Shown one piece after another: positions 17,538 to 26,239 of a stretch of 64,000 nt of DNA. Every line of letters starts with the position of its first letter. Position 1 is the first letter of the stretch. Origin of the DNA: JBBROS01 sp965199595 (GTDB lineage Bacteria; Pseudomonadota; Alphaproteobacteria; Acetobacterales; Acetobacteraceae); assembly GCA_965199595.1 (NCBI GenBank), contig OZ241182.1, forward strand, positions 2,480,001 to 2,544,000, written 5' to 3'. The notes below the pieces were generated by a model. The model had not been told where the DNA came from. It did not search any database and worked only from the letters and a program-made list of their open reading frames with translations. A program made the position numbers and the translations under genes.

Positions 17538-18263
17538 TCAAGCTGCCTCGACGATCGAGGTGAACTGACCCTCCCCGCGCAGCACGCGGGCAAAGCTGCC
17601 GGTCTCGTGGATGTTGAACACCAGGATCGGCAGACGGTTCTCGCGCGCCACGCTGATCGCGGCGGCATCCATCACGGCAAGCTCCTGCGACAGCACCCGC
17701 AGATAGGTCAGTTCCTCGTAGCGTTCGGCATCGGGGTCCTTGCGTGGATCGGCGGAATAGACGCCATCCACCTGGGTGCCCTTCAGCAGCACGTTGCACT
17801 TCATCTCGGCGGCGCGCAGGGCGGCGGCGGTGTCGGTGGTGAAGAACGGGTTGCCGGTGCCGCCGGCGAAGATCACCACGCGGCCCTTCTCCAGGTGCCG
17901 CTCGGCCCGGCGGCGGATATACGGCTCGCACACCGTGCTCATCGGGATCGCGGACTGCACCCGGGTCGGCACGCCCTGCCGCTCCAGCACGCTCTGCATG
18001 CCCAGCGCGTTCATCACCGTGGCCAGCATGCCCATGTAGTCCGCCTGAGCCCGGTCCATGCCGCCCGCGGCGCCGGCGATGCCGCGGAAGATGTTGCCGC
18101 CGCCCACCACCAGGCACACCTCGATGCCCATCGCCACCACCTCACCCACATCGGTGGCGATGCGGGCCAGGGTCTCGGTGTCGAGGCCATACTCGCGTCG
18201 TCCCATCAGCGCCTCTCCGGAGACCTTGAGGAGAACGCGCTTTTTCGCCGGATCGGCTGGCAT
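17538..18263 (-). CDS. pyrH: Uridylate kinase
   Basis: Phosphorylates UMP to UDP with ATP; a hexameric amino-acid-kinase-fold enzyme regulated by GTP and UTP in other bacteria. Motifs: LLKVSGEALMG near the N-terminus, VVGGGNIFRG, and FAGGTGNPFFTTDTAA. The chosen ATG 18263 gives 241 residues (family about 240) and has GAAAGA upstream; a longer frame to 18323 is not needed. It lies between tsf and frr. Confidence 0.96.
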   Translation of the reverse strand: MPADPAKKRVLLKVSGEALMGRREYGLDTETLARIATDVGEVVAMGIEVCLVVGGGNIFRGIAGAAGGMDRAQADYMGMLATVMNALGMQSVLERQGVPTRVQSAIPMSTVCEPYIRRRAERHLEKGRVVIFAGGTGNPFFTTDTAAALRAAEMKCNVLLKGTQVDGVYSADPRKDPDAERYEELTYLRVLSQELAVMDAAAISVARENRLPILVFNIHETGSFARVLRGEGQFTSIVEAA

Positions 18264-18364
18264 ATCGGTCTTTCTCGATGCGCGAAGGGCGGCGGCAACA
18301 TGGATGCTGCCGCCGCCCCCCACAAGGCACGCCGCCGATCAGCGGCGCATCAGGCGAACACGTA

Positions 18365-19279
18365 TCAGGCGGCGACGCCGGCCGCCGCGGCAACCTCGGC
18401 CGCGAAGTCGCCGGTCTGCTTCTCGATGCCCTCGCCAAGCTGGAAGCGCTCGAACCCGGCCAGCGTGGCGCCGGCCTTCTTGACCACTTCCTTCACCCGG
18501 CTCTCGCCATCATGCACCCAGACCTGCTCCAGCAGCACCACTTCCTCGTAGTACTTCTGGATGCGGCCCACCACCATCTTCTCGATGATCGCCTCGGGCT
18601 TGCCGGAGGCGCGGGCCTGCTCGGTCAGCACGGCCTTCTCACGCTCGAGAGCGGCCGGGTCAACGGCGGAGGTATCGAGCGCGGCGGGGCGCGTGGCGGC
18701 GACATGCATCCCGACCTGCCGGCCCAGCGTCTCCATCGCCTCCAGCTCGGAGCTGCTCTCGATGGCGACGAGCACGCCGATCTTGCCGATGCCCGGCTTC
18801 AGCGCACCGTGCACGTAGGTGGCGACGACGCCCGACTGCACCTTCAGAACGCGAGCCCGGCGAAGCGTCATGTTCTCACCGATGGTGGCGACGAGATGCG
18901 TGATCTCGTCGGCCACGGTGCGGCCGGTGCCCGGAAAGGCCGCAGCCTTGATCGCCTCGATATCCTCGCCAACCTCCAGCGCCACCCCGGCCACCGCCGC
19001 CACCAGGCCCTGGAACGCCTCGTTGCGGGCGACGAAATCGGTCTCGGAGTTCACCTCGACCATCGCCGCCTTGTTCTTGGCGCTGGCGACACCCACCAGA
19101 CCCTCGGCCGCGACCCGGCCACTCTTCTTGGCCGCCGCCGACAGGCCCTTCTTGCGAAGCCAATCGATCGACGCCTCAATGTCGCCGCCATTCTCGGTCA
19201 GAGCCTTCTTGCAGTCCATCATGCCGGCGCCGGTCTGCTCGCGCAAATCCTTCACCAGCGCCGCTGTGATCTCAGCCAT
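18365..19279 (-). CDS. tsf: Translation elongation factor Ts
   Basis: Nucleotide exchange factor that regenerates EF-Tu-GTP. The 304-residue protein starts with the UBA-like domain and has the conserved LREQTGAGMMDCKKAL and the TDFVARNE motif that contacts EF-Tu. Length fits alphaproteobacterial EF-Ts. It follows rpsB by 12 bases, so the two are cotranscribed as in most bacteria. Confidence 0.97.
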   Translation of the reverse strand: MAEITAALVKDLREQTGAGMMDCKKALTENGGDIEASIDWLRKKGLSAAAKKSGRVAAEGLVGVASAKNKAAMVEVNSETDFVARNEAFQGLVAAVAGVALEVGEDIEAIKAAAFPGTGRTVADEITHLVATIGENMTLRRARVLKVQSGVVATYVHGALKPGIGKIGVLVAIESSSELEAMETLGRQVGMHVAATRPAALDTSAVDPAALEREKAVLTEQARASGKPEAIIEKMVVGRIQKYYEEVVLLEQVWVHDGESRVKEVVKKAGATLAGFERFQLGEGIEKQTGDFAAEVAAAAGVAA

Positions 19280-19291
19280 GGTTCTCTCTCC

Positions 19292-20107
19292 TCAGACCGG
19301 GGTCGGCTCGGGCTCAGGTGCTGCCACGCTGGCCGACGCCTCCGGCACCATCTCCGGCTCCGGCAGCGCCTCCATCGGCAGCTCCTCGGAGGCGCCGATG
19401 TCGCGCCCCGATGCCACCATCTCGGCGCTGATGCCATCCAGCACGGCGCCGGCGACCAGGTCGCAGTACATCGTGATGGCGCGGATCGCGTCGTCGTTGC
19501 CGGGGATCGGGTAGGTGACGCCCTCGGGGTCGCTGTTGCTGTCGAGCACGGCGATCACGGGAATGCCGAGCTTGTTCGCCTCCTCGACCGCCAGCTTCTC
19601 CTTGTTGGTGTCGATGATGAACAGGATGTCCGGCAGGCCGCCCATGTCCTTGATGCCGCCCAGCGCCCGCTCCAGCTTCTCCTGGTCGCGGGTGATGTCC
19701 AGCACTTCCTTCTTGGTCAGGCCCTGGATGTCGCCGCCCAGCATCTCCTCGATCTGGCGCAGGCGCTTGATGGAGCCGGTGATGGTCTTCCAGTTTGTCA
19801 GCATGCCGCCGAGCCAACGGTGGTTCACGTAGTACTGGCCGCACTTGCGGGCACTTTCCGCCACATGCTCGGCCGCGGCGCGCTTGGTGCCAACGAACAG
19901 CACGCGCCCCCCGGCGGCGGTGACGTCACGGACGGCCTTCAGGGCGCGGTCCAGCATCGGCACGGTCTGCTGCAGGTCCATGATGTGGACGGCGTTGCGG
20001 ACCCCGAAGATGTACGGTCCCATCCGCGGGTTCCAGCGGCGGGTGTGGTGGCCGAAGTGAACGCCGGCCTCGAGCAGTTGACGCAGAGTGAATTCGGGCA
20101 TCGCCAT
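19292..20107 (-). CDS. rpsB: 30S ribosomal protein S2
   Basis: Binds near the head-body junction of the small subunit and is needed for S1 docking. The 271 residues include the family blocks QLLEAGVHFGHHTRRWNP and PDILFIIDTNKEKLAVEEA. The C-terminus (about 235 onward) is an acidic proline/glutamate tail, EPEPTPV at the end, about 30 residues longer than E. coli S2; such tails are frequent in alphaproteobacteria. It is the first gene of the translation-envelope cluster and has its own promoter-like sequence at 20232-20260. Confidence 0.97.
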   Translation of the reverse strand: MAMPEFTLRQLLEAGVHFGHHTRRWNPRMGPYIFGVRNAVHIMDLQQTVPMLDRALKAVRDVTAAGGRVLFVGTKRAAAEHVAESARKCGQYYVNHRWLGGMLTNWKTITGSIKRLRQIEEMLGGDIQGLTKKEVLDITRDQEKLERALGGIKDMGGLPDILFIIDTNKEKLAVEEANKLGIPVIAVLDSNSDPEGVTYPIPGNDDAIRAITMYCDLVAGAVLDGISAEMVASGRDIGASEELPMEALPEPEMVPEASASVAAPEPEPTPV

Positions 20108-20231
20108 GGCGAGCTCCCTTCCTGGTGGTCCGGTTGATCCTCCGCGAGGCCTGGCCTGGCGGCACCGGAACCTGGGTCTCCCCGGGAAAGGCGCCTCGCG
20201 TGTGAATTACCCGCGACGTGCGGGCCGCCGC

Positions 20232-20260
20232 GGCATAACGGATTCGGTCAGAAATGGCAA
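20232..20260 (-). promoter_or_regulatory. Candidate sigma-70 promoter for rpsB-tsf
   Basis: On the minus strand a TTGCCA (20260-20255) and TATGCC (20237-20232) are separated by 17 bases, placing the start about 115 bases before rpsB. The -35 matches five of six consensus bases, the -10 is weaker. It lies just after the stop of the upstream small gene at 20284. Confidence 0.5.
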
Positions 20261-20283
20261 GCGAGGGTGGCCCGGCGCGTCGC

Positions 20284-20583
20284 CTAGCGTACAATGTCCC
20301 CGAAAGTCTCTACCAGGCCGGTCCCCACCACATGGCCGTCCCAGAGCTTGAACGAAACGCCCGGCTTGAGGAGAGGACGCGCCAGGTCAGGCGAGAGGAA
20401 ATAGGCCGGCAAGCGCCGCTTCGTTCCAAGCCGCATGGGCTCCTCGACGCCCAGCCGGACACTGAGGTTCTCGCTGTCAACCTGCACCACGCAGTTGAAG
20501 TAAAGCGGAAGCAACGGACCGACACGCCCGCCGCGCTCAGCTTCAAGAAGTGTAATGGTCACGAATGCATCGGGCGACCTCAT
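20284..20583 (-). CDS. Small protein resembling EF-Tu domain III, unknown role
   Basis: A 99-residue protein with no ATPase or GTPase motifs. The pattern of alternating hydrophobic strands, a central LYFNCVVQVD and the ending FKLWDGHVVGTGLVE recall the beta barrel of EF-Tu domain III (RFAIREGGRTVGAGVV-like end) standing alone; this is my reading, not a search result. The start ATG 20583 has GGAGG seven bases upstream and overlaps a TGA (20582-20580) of the frame before it as ATGA. The stretch is visibly less GC-rich than dnaE and rpsB. It may work with the gene before it. Confidence 0.6.
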   Translation of the reverse strand: MRSPDAFVTITLLEAERGGRVGPLLPLYFNCVVQVDSENLSVRLGVEEPMRLGTKRRLPAYFLSPDLARPLLKPGVSFKLWDGHVVGTGLVETFGDIVR

Positions 20584-20648
20584 CGCACAACCTCCACCAA
20601 CTCCGGCCTTGAAAGATCATAGAGAAGGTTGGTCGGCACGACGGCCGT

Positions 20649-20897
20649 TTAAATGCTGCCGTCCACGACCACCCTCATGTCATCCTGCACGAGTGCCGGG
20701 TTCATGGAGGTTGCGAGAATGAAGAACGGGCCGTCCCCATAGCTCTCATGCGCAAGTCTCGCATACCGGGCCGCGCCTGCCGAAGTCTCGGCAAAGTATT
20801 TGCACTCCAGGCCCGGCAGGTTTCGGAATTCGCTCCGCTTTTGCACATCCAGGTACTCAGCGTCCGTAACGGCTCGGTAGAGAGCCAGCCTTTGCAC
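20649..20897 (-). CDS. Small unknown protein, probably cut short by in-frame TAA
   Basis: An 82-residue frame starting at GTG 20897, which overlaps the dnaE stop as TAGTG and is preceded by GGAGGAGG inside the dnaE end. After TAA (20651-20649) the same frame stays open for 22 more codons, reading TAVVPTNLLYDLSRPELVE and on to a TGA at 20582-20580 that overlaps the next start as ATGA. The extension looks like protein, so the original gene was probably 105 residues and is now a nonsense mutant, or the stop is read through. The core LECKYFAETSAGAARYA recalls small unnamed proteins; no function is proposed. Confidence 0.5.
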   Translation of the reverse strand: MQRLALYRAVTDAEYLDVQKRSEFRNLPGLECKYFAETSAGAARYARLAHESYGDGPFFILATSMNPALVQDDMRVVVDGSI

Positions 20898-23800
20898 TAA
20901 ACCTCCTCCACCCGCTCCACTCCGGCAATCACCATCATCGCCTGCGCCAGCCGCGGCCCGATGCTGAACCGCCCCGGTAGCGTGATCTCCACCGCCTGCA
21001 CGTCGTCCAGCCGCGGCACCAGCGTCACCTGGCCGCGCCCCTTCGCCTCCCCCGCCAGCAGCGCCCGGATGTGCGGCACGGCCTCAGTCCTGTCGAGCCA
21101 CACCCGCATCCCGGCCCCGGCCTCGCTCGCCGCCTGCTCCAGGCTCCGGCAATTCGTCGCCGTCACCCGCACGGAGTCGCCCTCCAGCTTCAGCTCCACC
21201 CCCATCAGCACCGCGGACCCGGCCTTCAGCACCTCCCGCGCGCCGTTCAGCACCTCGCTGAACACCGTCACCTCGAAGCTGCCGCCCGCGTCGCTCAGCC
21301 GGATCCAGGCCATGCGGCTGCCGGTGCGGGTGCTGCGCTCCTTGCTCGCCACCACGCAGCCCGCCACCTGCGCCCGCGTGGTGCCGCGCTGCGCCATCGG
21401 CTCCAGTTGGGAGGACGGCACCGCGCCCAGGCGCTTCAGCACCGGGCCATAGCTGTCCAGCGGATGCGCGGTCAGGTGGAAGCCAACCGCATCGGCCTCG
21501 AAGCCCAGCCGGTCCATCTCCGGCCAGTCGGCCACGTCCGGCAGCCGCAGCGTCTCCGGCTTGGCGGTGCCGCCAAACATGCCGAACTGCCCGCTCTGCG
21601 CCTCCTGCGCATCCGCCTGGGCCCGGCGCAACACCGTCTCCGCCGCCTCGAACACCTGGCGCCGGTTGCGGTTGAGCCCGTCGAAGGCCCCGGCCCGCGC
21701 CAGATTCTCCAGCTGCATCTTGTTCAGCTGCTTCGGGTCGATGCGCGCCGCCAGGTCCGCCAGGTCCGCGAACGGCCGCGCGCCACGCGCCGCCACCAGC
21801 GCCGCCATCGCCCCCTGCCCCACCTTCTTCACCGCCGCCAGCGCATAGCGGATGCCCTGCGTCCCATCCGGCGCCACCTCCACCTCGAAGGTCGGGCCGG
21901 AGCGGTTGATGTCGGGCGGCAGCACGGCGATGGCCATGCGCTGCGCCTCCTGCCGCAGGGCCGCGATCTTGTCGGTGTTGCCCAAGGCGAGATTCATGCA
22001 GGCCGCCAGGAACGCCGTGGGATGGTTCGCCTTCATCCAGGCGGTCTGGTACGAGACCAGCGCATAGGCGGCCGCGTGGCTCTTGTTGAAGCCGTAATCC
22101 GCGAACTTCGCCATCAGGTCGAACACCTCGGCCGCCTTCGCCTTCGGGATGCCGCGTGCCCGCGCCCCCGTGGTGAAGATCTCCCGCTGCTCCTCCATCT
22201 CCGCGCGGATCTTCTTGCCCATGGCCCGGCGCAGCAGATCCGCCGCGCCCAGGCTGTAGCCGCCCATCTTCTGGGCGATCTGCATCACCTGCTCCTGATA
22301 GACCATGATCCCGTAGGTCTCGCCCAGGATGCTCATCAGCTCCGGGTGCGGCGGCTCCCACGCCTCGCCATGCTTGCGGCGGCAATAGTCCGGGATGTTC
22401 GCCATCGGCCCCGGACGATACAGCGCCCCGGCGGCGATCAGATCCTCCAGCCGGTCGGGGCGCATCTGCCGCAGCACGTCGCGCATGCCCTGGCTCTCGA
22501 ACTGGAACACCCCGCCCGCATCGCCGCGCGACAGCATCTGGTACGTGCGCTCGTCATCCAGCGGAATGCGGTCGAGATCGACCGGCGTGCCCAGCCGCTT
22601 GAGGATCCCCAGCGCCTGCTTCAGGATGGTGAGCGTGGTGAGCCCCAGGAAGTCGAACTTCACCAGCCCGGCCTGCTCCACGTATTTCATGGAGTACTGC
22701 GTCACCAGGCTGTCCTCGCGCGGGTCGCGATACAGCGGCACCAGGTCGATCAGCGGCCGGTCGCCGATCACCACGCCGGCGGCATGGGTGCTGGCGTGAC
22801 GGTACAGGCCCTCCAGCTGCAGCGCCACCTCCATCAGCCGGCGCACGCTCTCATCGGTGTCGCGCATCTCCTGCAGGCGCGGCTCGCCGTCGATGGCCTG
22901 CTTGAGGGTCACGGGCTTGGCCGGGTTGTTGGGGATCAGCTCCGCGACCCGGTTCACCTGACCGAACGGCAGGCCCAGCACACGCCCCACGTCGCGGATC
23001 GCCGCCCGCGCCTGCAGCTTGCCGAAGGTGATGATCTGCGCCACCCGGTCGCGCCCATACTCCTGGCGCACATAGGCGATCACCTGGTCCCGCCGCTCCT
23101 GGCAGAAGTCGATGTCGAAGTCCGGCATGGACACGCGCTCGGGGTTGAGGAACCGCTCGAACAGCAGCCCCCAGCGCAGCGGGTCCAGGTCCGTGATGGT
23201 CAGCGCCCAGGCCACCACCGACCCGGCGCCCGAGCCACGCCCGGGCCCCACCGGGATGTCCTGCGCCTTCGCCCACTGGATGAAGTCCGCGACGATCATG
23301 AAGTAGCCGGGGAAGCCCATATCGGCGATCACCCCCAGCTCGTAATCCAGCTGCGTGCGATACCTGGCGCGGGTGTCGTCATCCGCCGCCATCGTGTCCA
23401 TGCGCCGGGCCAGGCCCTCGATGGCCATGGCGCGCACCGTCTCCTCCTCGGTCTGCCCGGTGCGGACCTTGGGGCACACCGGCAGCAGCGGCTTGCGCGT
23501 TTCGGCCATCACCGCACAGCCCTGCGCGATGGCGATGGTGTTGCTGCAGGCGTCCGGCAGGTCGTGGAACAGCGCCAGCATCGTGTCGGCCGGCTTGAAC
23601 CAGGCTTCGGCACTGACCCGGCGCCGCGCCTGCTCGCTCACCTGCCGCCCCTCGGCGATGCACAGCAGCGCGTCATGCGCCTCGTGCATGGTGGGTGAGG
23701 CGAAGAAGCACTCATTGGTGGCGACCAGCGGCAGGCCGAGCCGGTCGGCGAGCCCGATCATGCCGGGCTCGATGCCGCGCTCCAGAGTCAGGCCGTGGCG

Positions 23801-24313
23801 GTTCAGCTCCATCATGCAGCGGTCGGGGAAGGCCTCGCGCAGCTGCGCCAGCATCGCCTCCGCCTCGGGCTCGCGCCCTTCGGCCAGCAGCCGCCCGATG
23901 GGGCCGCGCGTGCCGCCGGTCAGCAGCACCAGGCCCTGGGCATGTTGCAGCAGCCGCTCGATGGGCAGCTGCGGATCGGCCGGATCACTCTCGATGAAGC
24001 TGAGCGAGGAGAGCGCCTGCAGGTTCGCCAGCCCGGCCGCGTCCTGCGCCAGCAGCACGATCGGGTCGGGCGGCAGGCGCAGGCTGTCGGCGCGCAGGAT
24101 CGACACCTGGCAGCCGACGATGGGCTGCACGCCGTATTTCAGGCAGGACTGGCTGAACTCCAGCGCGCCGAACATGTTGCCGCTGTCGGTGATCGCCACC
24201 GCCGGCATCCGCGCGGCCTGCGCCAGCGCCGGGATCTTGTCGGCCTTGATGGCGCCTTCGCTCAACGAGTAGGCGGAGTGCACCCGCAGGTGCACGAACG
24301 GGGCATGACCCAT
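20897..24313 (-). CDS. dnaE: DNA polymerase III alpha subunit
   Basis: Replicative polymerase of the holoenzyme. The 1138-residue DnaE has the PHP domain at the N-terminus (about 5-270), the palm with PMPDFDIDF (catalytic Asp400 and Asp402) and GPGRGSGAGS, a third acidic site in LVKFDFLGL, the helix-hairpin-helix region and a C-terminal OB fold (about 985-1060). Length fits DnaE1 (E. coli 1160), not the mutasome DnaE2. ATG 24313 overlaps the lolD stop as TGATG. Confidence 0.97.
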   Translation of the reverse strand: MGHAPFVHLRVHSAYSLSEGAIKADKIPALAQAARMPAVAITDSGNMFGALEFSQSCLKYGVQPIVGCQVSILRADSLRLPPDPIVLLAQDAAGLANLQALSSLSFIESDPADPQLPIERLLQHAQGLVLLTGGTRGPIGRLLAEGREPEAEAMLAQLREAFPDRCMMELNRHGLTLERGIEPGMIGLADRLGLPLVATNECFFASPTMHEAHDALLCIAEGRQVSEQARRRVSAEAWFKPADTMLALFHDLPDACSNTIAIAQGCAVMAETRKPLLPVCPKVRTGQTEEETVRAMAIEGLARRMDTMAADDDTRARYRTQLDYELGVIADMGFPGYFMIVADFIQWAKAQDIPVGPGRGSGAGSVVAWALTITDLDPLRWGLLFERFLNPERVSMPDFDIDFCQERRDQVIAYVRQEYGRDRVAQIITFGKLQARAAIRDVGRVLGLPFGQVNRVAELIPNNPAKPVTLKQAIDGEPRLQEMRDTDESVRRLMEVALQLEGLYRHASTHAAGVVIGDRPLIDLVPLYRDPREDSLVTQYSMKYVEQAGLVKFDFLGLTTLTILKQALGILKRLGTPVDLDRIPLDDERTYQMLSRGDAGGVFQFESQGMRDVLRQMRPDRLEDLIAAGALYRPGPMANIPDYCRRKHGEAWEPPHPELMSILGETYGIMVYQEQVMQIAQKMGGYSLGAADLLRRAMGKKIRAEMEEQREIFTTGARARGIPKAKAAEVFDLMAKFADYGFNKSHAAAYALVSYQTAWMKANHPTAFLAACMNLALGNTDKIAALRQEAQRMAIAVLPPDINRSGPTFEVEVAPDGTQGIRYALAAVKKVGQGAMAALVAARGARPFADLADLAARIDPKQLNKMQLENLARAGAFDGLNRNRRQVFEAAETVLRRAQADAQEAQSGQFGMFGGTAKPETLRLPDVADWPEMDRLGFEADAVGFHLTAHPLDSYGPVLKRLGAVPSSQLEPMAQRGTTRAQVAGCVVASKERSTRTGSRMAWIRLSDAGGSFEVTVFSEVLNGAREVLKAGSAVLMGVELKLEGDSVRVTATNCRSLEQAASEAGAGMRVWLDRTEAVPHIRALLAGEAKGRGQVTLVPRLDDVQAVEITLPGRFSIGPRLAQAMMVIAGVERVEEV

Positions 24314-24990
24314 CAGGCCTCCACGATCCGGCCACCCGCCAGCGTGACCCGGCGGTCCATCCGCGCCGCCAGCTCCGGGTTGTGCGTCGCGATCAGCGCC
24401 GCCACCCCCTGCCCGCGCACGGCCCGCAGCAGCTCCTCGAACACCAGGCCGGAGGTGCCGACGTCCAGGTTGCCGGTCGGCTCGTCGGCCAGCAGCACGC
24501 CGGGCGCATTGGCCAGGGCGCGCGCGATCGCCACACGCTGCTTCTCGCCACCCGAGAGCTTGCCCGGCAGATGCTCCAGCCGGTGCCCCATCCCGAACGC
24601 GTCCAGCAGCACCCGCGCCCGCTCCCGCGCCGCCGCGCGCGGCTGGTTCGCCACCATCTGCGGCAGGGCCACGTTCTCCAGCGCGGTGAACTCGCCCAGC
24701 AGGTGGTGCGCCTGATACACGAAGCCGATCCGGTCGCGCCGGATGGCGGTGCGCTCGGCATCCGGCAGTTGCCCGGAGTCGCGGCCATCGACCAGCACCG
24801 CCCCGCTCTCCGGACGCTCCAGCAGCCCGGCCACATGGAGCAGCGTGCTCTTGCCGGTGCCCGAGGGTGCCACCAGCGCCACGATCTCGCCGGCGCGCAG
24901 CACCAGGTCGGCGCCGCTCAGCACATGCAGCACGTCCTCGCCGCTGCGATAGGAACGGGAGACGCCCCGCAGAGCCAGCGGGTCACTCAT
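24313..24990 (-). CDS. lolD: Lipoprotein-releasing ABC transporter ATPase LolD
   Basis: Energises release of outer-membrane lipoproteins from the inner membrane. The 225 residues contain Walker A APSGTGKST (41-49), the Q loop in FVYQAHHLL, signature LSGGEKQRVAIARAL and Walker B VLLADEPTGNLD. Overlaps the permease gene lolC by 8 bases and dnaE by 1. Pairing with the LolC/E-type permease distinguishes it from FtsE or MacB ATPases. Confidence 0.94.
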   Translation of the reverse strand: MSDPLALRGVSRSYRSGEDVLHVLSGADLVLRAGEIVALVAPSGTGKSTLLHVAGLLERPESGAVLVDGRDSGQLPDAERTAIRRDRIGFVYQAHHLLGEFTALENVALPQMVANQPRAAARERARVLLDAFGMGHRLEHLPGKLSGGEKQRVAIARALANAPGVLLADEPTGNLDVGTSGLVFEELLRAVRGQGVAALIATHNPELAARMDRRVTLAGGRIVEA

Positions 24991-26239
24991 GGCGCAGCGC
25001 CTCCACCGGGTCCGTCCGCGCGGCGCGCCAGCTGGGATACAGCGTGGCGAGCAGAGACAGGCCGAGGGCCATGACCATGACCTGCATCACCTCCGCCGGG
25101 TCGAGCCGGGCGGGGAGATGGGTGAGGTAATAGACCTCGGGGTTGAACACCTGCGCCCCGGTCGCCGCCTCCACCCAGCCCTGGATGCGCTGGATGTTGA
25201 GGCAGAACAGCGTGCCGACCACCACACCCGCGAGCGTGCCGGTGACGCCCACGCTGGCGCCGCACATCAGGAAGATCCGCATCACCGCCCAGCGCCCGGC
25301 CCCGATGGTGCGCAGGATGGCGATGTCGCGCGTCTTGTCCTTCACCATCATGATCAAGGACGAAATGACGTTGAACGCCGCCACCAGGATGATGAGCGTG
25401 AGGATCAGGAACATGACGTTCCGCTCCACCTGCACCGCCAGGAAGAAGCTGTTGTTGTTCTGCTCCCAGTCGACCACCCGCAGCGGCGCTCCGGCCAATA
25501 CCTTGCTGATGCCCTCGCTGATCCGCTTCACGCTTGAGGGGTCATCGGCCACCACCTCGATATGGCTGGCGGTGCCGGGCTGCTGGAAGAAGATCTGCGC
25601 GGCTTCGATGGGCAGGAACACGAAGGAGGTATCGTACTCGTTCATGCCCACCTGGAAGATCGCCACGATCCTGTAGGCGCGCACCCGCGGCACCGTGCCA
25701 AAGGCGGTGGCGGCCCCCTGCGGCGAGATCAGCGTCAGGTCGTCACCCACGCTCAGCCCGAACTTGCCCGCGAGACCCACGCCGATGGCGATGGCGTCCT
25801 CCCCCTTGAAGTCCGCCAGGCTGCCGGCGCGCACGTTCCTGGCGATGGCCGGTAGCCGCTCGATGTCTCCGGCCTTCATGCCGCGCACGAAACCGCCGGC
25901 GCTCTGCCCGCGCGGCCCGCTCATCAGCACCTGGCCGTCGATCACCGGCACCGCCGAGACCACGCCCGGCACCGTCGCGACCTTGGCGGCAATCGCGTCA
26001 TAGTCCCGCATCTGCCCGGATTGCGGATACACGCCAAGATGCCCGTTGAACCCCAGGATGCGGCTGAGCAGGTCCGCCTGGAACCCGCCCATGACGGACA
26101 TCACGATGATCAGCGTCGCCACCCCCAGCGCGATCCCCACCAGGCTGAACCCGGCGATGACAGAGACGAACCGCTCGCCCTTGCGCGCCCGCAGGTACCG
26201 GCCCGCGACCGCCCGCTCGAATGCCCCGAACATGCTCAT
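24983..26239 (-). CDS. lolC: Lipoprotein-releasing permease, LolC/LolE family
   Basis: Inner-membrane permease that extracts lipoproteins and passes them on. The 418-residue protein has an N-terminal transmembrane segment (about 25-50), a periplasmic domain to about 270, then three C-terminal segments, the FtsX/LolC layout. Only one permease gene accompanies lolD, so the complex is probably a homodimer of a LolF-like hybrid, as described for many alphaproteobacteria. The proS stop TGA is directly followed by its ATG. Confidence 0.92.
   Translation of the reverse strand: MSMFGAFERAVAGRYLRARKGERFVSVIAGFSLVGIALGVATLIIVMSVMGGFQADLLSRILGFNGHLGVYPQSGQMRDYDAIAAKVATVPGVVSAVPVIDGQVLMSGPRGQSAGGFVRGMKAGDIERLPAIARNVRAGSLADFKGEDAIAIGVGLAGKFGLSVGDDLTLISPQGAATAFGTVPRVRAYRIVAIFQVGMNEYDTSFVFLPIEAAQIFFQQPGTASHIEVVADDPSSVKRISEGISKVLAGAPLRVVDWEQNNNSFFLAVQVERNVMFLILTLIILVAAFNVISSLIMMVKDKTRDIAILRTIGAGRWAVMRIFLMCGASVGVTGTLAGVVVGTLFCLNIQRIQGWVEAATGAQVFNPEVYYLTHLPARLDPAEVMQVMVMALGLSLLATLYPSWRAARTDPVEALRHE

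Noticed and set aside
21071..23698. Plus-strand open frame of 875 codons antisense to dnaE
   Set aside because: Histidine/arginine/glutamine-rich mirror of dnaE; no start signal or motif.
20897..24313. DnaE2 (error-prone, SOS-linked) rather than DnaE1
   Set aside because: Full PHP domain, OB fold, length and position next to lolD and rpsB fit the replicative DnaE1; no imuA/imuB neighbours.
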